Part shown: positions 57,708-64,000 of the stretch, one piece after another | How the letters are laid out: each line of letters starts with the position of its first letter | How positions within the stretch are numbered: position 1 is the first letter of the stretch | Origin: Rossellomorea aquimaris | GTDB lineage: Bacteria; Bacillota; Bacilli; Bacillales; Bacillaceae_B | Assembly (NCBI RefSeq): GCF_001877785.1 | Contig: NZ_MINN01000106.1 | Location: forward strand, 62,001-126,000 | Length of the DNA stretch: 64,000 nucleotides | Reading direction: 5' to 3' | The notes under the pieces: generated by a model | What the model saw: the letters and a program-made list of their open reading frames with translations, nothing else | Databases searched by the model: none | Told to the model about the DNA's origin: nothing | Made by a program: the position numbers and the translations under genes

Positions 57708-58481
57708 GTGTACGAAACCATTAAATATGAAGTGAAAAATCATGTAGCTTGGATCACCCTGAACCGGCCGGATAAATTGAATGCGTTCATACGTCAGCTC
57801 AATCTTGAAGTCGCGAATGCAGTTAAAGAATCATCCCGTGACAAGGAAATAAGGGCCATCGTCATCACCGGAGAAGGGCGTGCATTTTGTTCTGGGCAGG
57901 ATTTGAGTGAAGTGGACGAAGAGATGGATCACGGTGAAGTGCTGCGACATAACTACGGACCTATGGTGAAGGAAATCGAAGCCTGTGAGAAACCTGTCAT
58001 CGCAGCGGTAAATGGTGTTGCGGCAGGAGCCGGTTTTTCACTGGCGCTGGCATGCGATTTCAGGATTGTATCAGAGAAAGCAAGCTTCGTTCAGGCATTC
58101 GTCCATGTCGGACTGGTCCCGGATTCAGGAAACCTCTACTACTTAACGAATCTGGTAGGTTATGCAAAAGCGCTGGAACTTGCTGTTTTTGGTGAAAAAA
58201 TCACCGCAGACCAAGCTGAAAAGCTCGGATTGGTGACGAAGCTTATCCCGGTTGAAGGATGGCAGGAAGAAACAACGGCCTTTGCAGAACGGATTGCCTC
58301 CATGCCAACGAAGGCAATCGGACTCATGAAGAGGCTCCTAAAAGGAAGCCATGACATATCCTTCAATGAATACTTAGAAAAAGAAGCCTGCGCCCAGCGG
58401 ATCGCCGGCCAGACCGAAGACCACCGCGAAGGCGTCACCGCATTTTTGGAGAAAAGAAGACCTGCATTTTACGGTAAATAG
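57708..58481 (+). CDS. paaG: 1,2-epoxyphenylacetyl-CoA isomerase, PaaG-like
   Basis: 257 residues, crotonase fold: WITLNRPDKLNAFIRQLN, AFCSGQDLSEVD, NGVAAGAGFSLALACDFRIVSEKASFVQAFVHVGLVPDSGNLYYL. The VGLVPDSG stretch, with Asp instead of the second Glu, is typical of PaaG, which converts the epoxide to an oxepin and later shifts a double bond. GTG start after TAAGGAGG. Confidence 0.9.
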   Translation: MYETIKYEVKNHVAWITLNRPDKLNAFIRQLNLEVANAVKESSRDKEIRAIVITGEGRAFCSGQDLSEVDEEMDHGEVLRHNYGPMVKEIEACEKPVIAAVNGVAAGAGFSLALACDFRIVSEKASFVQAFVHVGLVPDSGNLYYLTNLVGYAKALELAVFGEKITADQAEKLGLVTKLIPVEGWQEETTAFAERIASMPTKAIGLMKRLLKGSHDISFNEYLEKEACAQRIAGQTEDHREGVTAFLEKRRPAFYGK

Positions 58482-58505
58482 TTTTCTTGGATTTTAGGCT
58501 GTATA

Positions 58506-58635
58506 CAGCGGTTGATTGGAGTGCAAGACGCAGACTCCTGCGGGAAAAGCGAGTTAGGTGAGACCCCGCAGGCTTGCCGAGGAGGCTCACCAACCGCCCG
58601 CGGAAAGCGAAGTCTTGCACGGAAATCAACAGCGG
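58506..58635 (+). repeat. R1 repeat between paaG and the aldehyde dehydrogenase gene
   Basis: GCGGTTGATTGGAGTGCAAG ... CTTGCACGGAAATCAACAGC, simple copy, 25 bases after the paaG stop. Confidence 0.93.
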
Positions 58636-58671
58636 CGTTTAACACAGTAAATCGAAAAAGGAGATGGGACG

Positions 58672-60189
58672 ATGTCTACAGTAAAAGAACAAAGCTTTGA
58701 AGTACTTGAAATGAAAAGAGAGCACTATTCATTGGTGATCAACGGTCAGCGTATGGAAAGTGAATCAGGAGAAACGTTTACGACGTATAATCCTGCAACC
58801 GGCGAACCGATCGCAACGGTATCACTTGCTTCCGTGGAAGATGCAGAAAAAGCCGTCCAGGCTGCCAGAAATGCATTTGATCACGGTAAGTGGAAGAAGT
58901 TCCCGATCAACAAACGTTCCCGAGTACTGAATAAGATTGCCGGTATCATGCGTTCCCGCTTCAATGAACTGGTTTCACTTGAGATCATGGACAGCGGAAA
59001 ATCGCTATCTGCGGCTCAAGGCCAGGTCATGCAGGCAATCGAAGACTTCGAATTCTACGCTGGAGCGATTGTGGGACACCGCGGAACAGTGAACAATGTA
59101 CCTGGTCAATTCACAAACACAGCAGAGAAAGAGCCTGTGGGTGTCTGTGCGCAGATCATCCCTTGGAACTATCCGCTCATGATGGCGGCCTGGAAGATCG
59201 CACCCGCAATTGCGTCCGGATGCTCGGTGGTCGTAAAACCTGCGACACTTACTCCATTGACTGCGATTGTCCTCGGTGAAATCTGTATCGAAGCAGGAGT
59301 TCCTGAAGGAGTTGTGAATATCGTGCCGGGGGCCGGATCCTCAGTCGGAAACTACCTTGTTGAGCATAAAAAAGTAGACAAAGTGGCCTTCACGGGTTCA
59401 ACACCGATCGGAAAAAATATCATGGAGAAGGCATCCCAAACGCTGAAGCGCGTGACATTGGAGCTTGGAGGCAAGTCCCCGAACATCGTCTTTGATGATG
59501 CAGATGTAGACGCCGCGGTGGACGGATCGCTGTTCGGAATCTTCTATAATACAGGTCAGTCCTGTGAAGCACGCTCAAGACTTTATGTGCATGAAGACAT
59601 TTATGATGAATTCATGGAAAAATTCGTTGAGAAGACAAAAAAGCTTACGCTTGGAGATCCGCACGATAAAGGGACTCATATCGGTGCGATCATCAATCAG
59701 GGTCAGGTGGATACGATACACAGCTATGTGGAGTCTGCCAAAGAGGATGGCGCCACGATCGTGTCCGGAGGGAAACCGGCAACTGTAGAAGGTTTCGAAA
59801 AAGGTTACTGGTATGAGCCGACAATCATCACGGATGTCACTCATGACATGAAGGCTGTAAAGGAAGAAATCTTCGGACCGGTTGTGGTGGTCATGAAATT
59901 CAAAGATGAAAAAGAAGCCATCAAGATGGCCAACGACAGTGAATACGGACTTGGCTCAGCTGTATGGACACAGAATCATGGCCGTGCGACACGTGTGTCC
60001 AAAGCCATCCAGGCAGGTATTGTCATGGTCAACTGCCCATTCTCTGCCTTCCCGGGCACACCGTTCGGAGGCTACAAGCAATCTGGATTCGGACGCGAAC
60101 TTTGTGTGGAAACGCTCGACTTATATACAGAAACAAAGAGCATCATCTCTTACTTCGGAAACCGTCCGCTGAATCCATTCGGCGTATAA
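58672..60189 (+). CDS. Aldehyde dehydrogenase of the phenylacetate cluster
   Basis: 505 residues. IPWNYPLMMAAWKIAPAIASGCSVVVKPA, the NAD-binding FTGSTPIG, catalytic Glu in LELGGKSPN and catalytic Cys in YNTGQSCEARS, ending PFGGYKQSGFGRELC. It lacks the MaoC-like hydratase half of E. coli PaaZ, so it could only oxidise the ring-opened semialdehyde (PacL-like role, inferred); ring opening would need a separate hydratase. Confidence 0.88.
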   Translation: MSTVKEQSFEVLEMKREHYSLVINGQRMESESGETFTTYNPATGEPIATVSLASVEDAEKAVQAARNAFDHGKWKKFPINKRSRVLNKIAGIMRSRFNELVSLEIMDSGKSLSAAQGQVMQAIEDFEFYAGAIVGHRGTVNNVPGQFTNTAEKEPVGVCAQIIPWNYPLMMAAWKIAPAIASGCSVVVKPATLTPLTAIVLGEICIEAGVPEGVVNIVPGAGSSVGNYLVEHKKVDKVAFTGSTPIGKNIMEKASQTLKRVTLELGGKSPNIVFDDADVDAAVDGSLFGIFYNTGQSCEARSRLYVHEDIYDEFMEKFVEKTKKLTLGDPHDKGTHIGAIINQGQVDTIHSYVESAKEDGATIVSGGKPATVEGFEKGYWYEPTIITDVTHDMKAVKEEIFGPVVVVMKFKDEKEAIKMANDSEYGLGSAVWTQNHGRATRVSKAIQAGIVMVNCPFSAFPGTPFGGYKQSGFGRELCVETLDLYTETKSIISYFGNRPLNPFGV

Positions 60190-60258
60190 AAATAACAGCT
60201 TGATACAGGGGTTGTCCTTTCCGGGTCAACCCCTTATTGCACTAAAGGAGGAGTTACA

Positions 60259-61134
60259 ATGACACAGCATATCGTGGTTGTAGGTTCAGGGGTTATGGGA
60301 AGAGGCATTGCCTACGTAAGTGCCGTCGGGGGCTTCAGAACCACCCTGGTTGATATAAAGCAAGAACAGCTGGATCATGCCAAATCGGAAATTCAGGGCA
60401 TTTTTGAAAAAGGTGTGGAAAGAGGGAAGATCACCAGTCAGGAGTATATGGAGGCACGCGAGCAGCTTTCGTATTCCACCAATCTTTCGATTACAGTCCG
60501 TGATGCAGATGTCGTCATCGAAGCGGTGCCGGAGATGGCAGATATAAAGCGCGGGGTTTTTGAAGTGCTGGATGCGCATGCTCCAGACTACTGCTATCTT
60601 GCAACAAACACTTCAACGATGAGCCCGACAGAAATCGGTTCTTTCACGAAGCGTCCGGATAAAGTCATTGCCATGCATTTCTTCAATCCTGTACATAAAA
60701 TGCCGCTTGTGGAAATCGTACGTGGCCTGGAGACAAGTGATGAGACGGCCGAAGTGATTGAACAGGTGGCGCGCCTGATGGGGAAGGAAACAGTCGTCAT
60801 CAATGAGTTTCCTGGTTTCGTCACAAGCAGGATCAGCGCCCTGGTCGGAAACGAAGCCTTTTATATGCTGCAAGAAGGCCTCGGTTCGCCGGAAGAGATC
60901 GATAAGGCCATCAAGCTGGGTCTGAATTATCCGATGGGTCCGTTTGAACTCGGGGACCTTGTGGGGTTGGATACGCGTTTGAACAACCTGAAATATCTTC
61001 ATGAAAAGCTTGGGGAGAAATACCGTCCTGCACCGCTTTTGGAAAAGTACGTCAAGGCTGGGAGACTCGGCAGGAAATCCGGCATGGGCGTTTATGATTA
61101 CTCCGAAACGAAAGAAAAGGAGAGCCGGCCATGA
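60259..61134 (+). CDS. paaH: 3-hydroxyacyl-CoA dehydrogenase, PaaH
   Basis: 291 residues: Rossmann GSGVMGRGIAYVSA and VDIKQEQL, the catalytic His in MHFFNPVHKMPLVEIV, then ETVVINEFPGFVTSRI and LGLNYPMGPFELGDLVGLDT. Oxidises 3-hydroxyadipyl-CoA with NAD. AAAGGAGGAG before ATG; overlaps paaJ by ATGA. Confidence 0.9.
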   Translation: MTQHIVVVGSGVMGRGIAYVSAVGGFRTTLVDIKQEQLDHAKSEIQGIFEKGVERGKITSQEYMEAREQLSYSTNLSITVRDADVVIEAVPEMADIKRGVFEVLDAHAPDYCYLATNTSTMSPTEIGSFTKRPDKVIAMHFFNPVHKMPLVEIVRGLETSDETAEVIEQVARLMGKETVVINEFPGFVTSRISALVGNEAFYMLQEGLGSPEEIDKAIKLGLNYPMGPFELGDLVGLDTRLNNLKYLHEKLGEKYRPAPLLEKYVKAGRLGRKSGMGVYDYSETKEKESRP

Positions 61135-62333
61135 AGGAAGTCGTCATTGTAGATGCAGTGCGCACCCCGATCGGAAAGTACAAAGGAGCCTTAAAAGATG
61201 TCCGTCCGGATGATCTTGGGGCGATTGTGATCAAAGCACTGGTTGAACGGAATAACAGGATGCCGGTGGATGAGGTTGAGGAGGTTGTGCTCGGCAATGC
61301 CAACGGGGCAGGTGAAGACAACCGGAACGTAGCGCGAATGTCGGCCCTGCTGGCAGGTCTTCCTGTGGAAGTCGGGGCGACGACGATCAACCGGCTGTGC
61401 GGCTCCGGGCTGGATGCGGTGAATTATGCCGCACGTGCGATCCGTGCCGGGGAAGGGGATATATTCATTGCCGGCGGGACGGAAAGCATGACAAGGGCAC
61501 CCTTTGTAATGGCGAAGCCTTCCAAAGAATTTCCGAGAGGCAATATGGAAATGTTCGACACGACCATCGGGTGGCGATTCGTCAACTCACGCCTGAAGCA
61601 GAGATACGGGACGGATTCCATGCCTGAAACAGCTGAAAATGTAGCAAAGCAATATGAAATCACCAGGGAGGAACAGGACCGTTTTTCCTTTGAGAGCCAG
61701 ATGAAGGCGAAGCATGCAATGGAAGAGGGACGATTCAGCGACGAAATCGTTCCTGTGGAAATCACCGACCGAAAAGGGGATGGCACCACAGTAACAGTCG
61801 ACGAGCACCCCCGTCCCCAGACAAGTATGGAAAAGCTCGGAAAGCTCTCCCCGTTATTTAATGAAGGAACAGTCACTGCAGGAAATGCGTCAGGAGTGAA
61901 TGACGGAGCATCTGCGCTGTTATTGATGAGCAGGGAGAAAGCGGAGGAACTAGGCCTGAAACCGCTGGCACGGTATATCACCTCTGCGACTGCAGGACTG
62001 GAGCCTTCCGTCATGGGACTCGGGCCAATTTACGCAACGCGCAAGGCACTGAAGCGTGCAGGCCTTTCGCTTGATGAAATCGGGCTGGTGGAGTTGAACG
62101 AAGCATTTGCTGCACAGTCGATTGCCTGCATGAGGGATCTCGGACTTAACGCGGAAATCGTCAACGTCAACGGCGGGGCGATTGCGTTCGGTCATCCGCT
62201 TGGGGCAAGCGGTGCGAGGATTCTGACTACCCTTGTGCATGAAATGAAAAAGCGCGGAACCCGCTACGGACTCTCGACGATGTGCATCGGTGTGGGGCAG
62301 GGGATTGCGACGCTGGTGGAGCAGGTGGAATAA
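61131..62333 (+). CDS. paaJ: Thiolase, PaaJ/PcaF type
   Basis: 400 residues. Nucleophilic Cys in [12 protein letters not shown], then [31 protein letters not shown] and the second Cys in MCIGVGQGI. Cleaves 3-oxoadipyl-CoA to acetyl-CoA and succinyl-CoA, and also the dehydro-suberyl intermediate. Last gene of the run, before a terminator. Confidence 0.92.
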   Translation: MKEVVIVDAVRTPIGKYKGALKDVRPDDLGAIVIKALVERNNRMPVDEVEEVVLGNANGAGEDNRNVARMSALLAGLPVEVGATTINRLCGSGLDAVNYAARAIRAGEGDIFIAGGTESMTRAPFVMAKPSKEFPRGNMEMFDTTIGWRFVNSRLKQRYGTDSMPETAENVAKQYEITREEQDRFSFESQMKAKHAMEEGRFSDEIVPVEITDRKGDGTTVTVDEHPRPQTSMEKLGKLSPLFNEGTVTAGNASGVNDGASALLLMSREKAEELGLKPLARYITSATAGLEPSVMGLGPIYATRKALKRAGLSLDEIGLVELNEAFAAQSIACMRDLGLNAEIVNVNGGAIAFGHPLGASGARILTTLVHEMKKRGTRYGLSTMCIGVGQGIATLVEQVE

Positions 62334-62346
62334 TTTTGTTAAAGAG

Positions 62347-62381
62347 TTAAAAAGGAAGGATGTGTCCTTCCTTTATTGTCT
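62347..62381. terminator. Terminator of the phenylacetate operon
   Basis: AAAAGGAAGGA / TCCTTCCTTTA stem; also serves the converging gene. Confidence 0.8.
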
Positions 62382-63290
62382 GTTTGTCTTTCGTGTTAAC
62401 TTTTTATTGACCTTCCTCATGATGAAATAGCCTGCGTTGATATAGACGGCGAGGACCAAGAATTCATACCATAAAGCCAGGTATGTTTCAGTGGAGATTG
62501 GCATGAATAAGTTTGCTGCGGCGAGTCCCGTGTACAGGGATATTCCCAATACAGCCGTGTCCCTCAAGGACTGATAGGGGGACCACAGATCTTTTAAGTA
62601 TGTTCCTAAAAGAATAAGTGTTATCGCTGTGAATAAGAGGCTATGTACAGTGTCAAACGACTGATCACGACCTACCTCCCAAATAGGAATCCAAAACAGT
62701 GCGGTTAAAAAGGAACAAACGGCCAAGAATGCTGTGAGTTTCTTCTTTTTATATACCCATTTTGAGTTACCTGTTTCTTCTCTTTTCTTGTAAGATTCAG
62801 GGCGCCATTGAGGATGAGTGCTATGCTCTTTAGTCACTGCCATTACATCAGGCAGCTGGGAATTGGATTTAAACTGTTTTTTCTTAATATCCTTGTAAAA
62901 TAATTTATAATCTGTATGTGGTACATCCTTTAAATCCAGATCAGTGGTGAATACAGGGATAGTATGCTCGTTAAACAGCTGCAGCCATTTGGCCAGGTCT
63001 TCCTGAGTTTCGGCTAGGAATAGTAAATACTGGCCGGTTTGTTTATCCTCATACTGAATGACTATGTTTGCTGCGATCCGGAATCGAATCGTGCGGTCTG
63101 TACTCCTGGAGGAAGTCCAAGGCAGATATGCATAGCCGATTAATGCTTCGGTCATATTTTGATATGATACAGTCTTTTCTTCTATTTTCTTTGTTTCTTT
63201 ATTGAATAATCTTTGGACGTACCCTTTTTCATTCCACCATGATTTATGAGCGGTCTTTCCTTCAACTGGATGATATTTTTGTAAATCCAT
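62373..63290 (-). CDS. Membrane protein of unknown function
   Basis: 305 residues. The first 185 are soluble and charged, with a possible PH-like or lipid-binding beta-rich part (RTIRFRIAANIVIQYEDKQTGQYLLFLAETQEDLAKWLQLF), then four to five membrane helices (TAFLAVCSFLTALFWIPIW, then AVLGISLYTGLAAANLF) and a basic tail. I recognise no family. Lies between the paa operon and paaX, and reads against both. Confidence 0.7.
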   Translation of the reverse strand: MDLQKYHPVEGKTAHKSWWNEKGYVQRLFNKETKKIEEKTVSYQNMTEALIGYAYLPWTSSRSTDRTIRFRIAANIVIQYEDKQTGQYLLFLAETQEDLAKWLQLFNEHTIPVFTTDLDLKDVPHTDYKLFYKDIKKKQFKSNSQLPDVMAVTKEHSTHPQWRPESYKKREETGNSKWVYKKKKLTAFLAVCSFLTALFWIPIWEVGRDQSFDTVHSLLFTAITLILLGTYLKDLWSPYQSLRDTAVLGISLYTGLAAANLFMPISTETYLALWYEFLVLAVYINAGYFIMRKVNKKLTRKTNRQ

Positions 63291-63488
63291 ATGCTCTCCT
63301 TCATAAAAAATTCTTTATATATTTTACGAACCTGCCATATAAAAGTTTCATAAATACTCTACCATTTTTAGAGAGTGGATCAGCCTGAAAATTTTTCTAC
63401 TATTAATAAAATTATGATATGATACTATTTAAACGTAAAATGAACGGCATAATATATTTTGGAAAGATAGTAAAAAGGAGAGGCATCA

Positions 63489-64000
63489 ATGAATACCAGA
63501 TCAATGATTTTTACCCTATACGGGGATTACATACGCCACTATGGAAATAAAATTTGGATCGGCAGCCTCATCCGGCTGCTGAATGAATTCGGCCATAATG
63601 ATCAGGCCGTCCGGGCGGCGATTTCGAGGATGAATAAACAAGGCTGGGTACAGGCGGAGAAACAGGGGAACAAAAGCTATTATTCCTTGACTGAACCCGG
63701 GGTGGACCGCATGGAAGAAGCCGCAAACAGGATCTTCAAGCTGAAGCCGCAGGACTGGGACGGGAAATGGAGAATCTTCATGTACAGCATCCCTGAAGAA
63801 ATCCGCAGTATACGCGATGAACTTCGAAAGGAACTTGTGTGGAGCGGGTTTGGTACGCTTTCGACTTCGACATGGATTTCACCGAACAATTTGGAAAAAC
63901 AGGTTCAATCGCTGATCAAGAAATATGACATTAAAGAATACGTCGATTTCTTTATAGCAGAATATCAAGGTCCCAATGAAAATCAGCGGCTCGTAGAAAA
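63489..64000 (+). CDS. paaX: PaaX-family transcriptional regulator, N-terminal part
   Basis: 170 residues visible; the gene runs off the right edge. N-terminal winged helix (MIFTLYGDYIRHYGNKIWIGSLIRLLNEFGHNDQAVRAAISRMNKQGWVQAEKQGNKSYYSLT) and then the PaaX central domain (WDGKWRIFMYSIPEEIRSIRDELRKELVWSGFGTLSTSTWISPNN). PaaX senses phenylacetyl-CoA and represses paa genes. ATG 63489 after AAAAGGAGAGG. Confidence 0.9.
   Translation, partial: MNTRSMIFTLYGDYIRHYGNKIWIGSLIRLLNEFGHNDQAVRAAISRMNKQGWVQAEKQGNKSYYSLTEPGVDRMEEAANRIFKLKPQDWDGKWRIFMYSIPEEIRSIRDELRKELVWSGFGTLSTSTWISPNNLEKQVQSLIKKYDIKEYVDFFIAEYQGPNENQRLVE

Overview
The window is about 64 kb of chromosomal DNA from an aerobic, endospore-forming member of the Bacillaceae. 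Evidence: an alpha/beta-type small acid-soluble spore protein, Bacillus-type genes (ywbE, ykuS, yfmM, ispA, thiT, YtrA-type regulator), TPP and T-box riboswitches, strong AAGGAGG ribosome binding sites, frequent TTG/GTG starts and moderate G+C. The many extragenic GC-rich repeats suggest a marine or soil Bacillus/Rossellomorea-like species; the species call is low confidence. No rRNA, tRNA, prophage, transposase or CRISPR array was seen.

Layout. 1-6 kb: end of a spermidine-synthase-like gene, a small excisionase-type HTH protein, ywbE, a 5-oxoprolinase operon (pxpB-pxpC-NRAMP-like transporter, without pxpA) and a divergent MFS exporter whose 3' end runs into a repeat. 6-18 kb: a TPR/dynamin-like GTPase, a GntR-ABC-permease-ECF sigma operon, a second ABC transporter, a ZIP transporter. 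17.7-25.6 kb: a NERD nuclease-related protein, small stress proteins, TPP-riboswitch-controlled thiT, a split threonine/serine exporter, a lipid-anchored or membrane-anchored beta-propeller protein. 26-42.5 kb: a heterodimeric ABC exporter, uracil-DNA glycosylase-like protein, SASP, alanine/sodium symporter, acyl-CoA dehydrogenase, FUSC-type exporter, cREC-like protein, glycerophosphodiesterase, an HTH protein fused to a degenerate F1-ATPase beta-subunit-like domain, YczE, and a nuclease-helicase. 42.5-52 kb: ferritin-like protein, ykuS, intracellular subtilisin, Cu/Zn superoxide dismutase, T-box-controlled NSS transporter, amino acid oxidase-like flavoprotein, yfmM.

52.2-64 kb is a phenylacetate catabolic cluster: paaK activates phenylacetate to its CoA ester; PaaA-B-C-D form the epoxidase; two crotonase-fold proteins (PaaF/PaaG), an aldehyde dehydrogenase, PaaH and the thiolase PaaJ carry ring-opened CoA intermediates to acetyl-CoA and succinyl-CoA. 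A PaaX-type regulator begins at the right edge. No paaE reductase or fused PaaZ hydratase domain lies in the window.

Two layers of non-coding structure stand out. First, GC-rich imperfect-palindrome repeats (called here R1, R2, R2' and R3) recur in many intergenic gaps, often nested in each other, and in three places sit inside transcription units. Second, five intergenic arrays at four loci have a strict 20- or 21-bp period and 5-6 units each, but the unit sequence differs completely from locus to locus. The most unusual protein is the HTH / F1-beta-like fusion at 38442-39491, which also has a strong internal ribosome binding site in front of the F1-like part.
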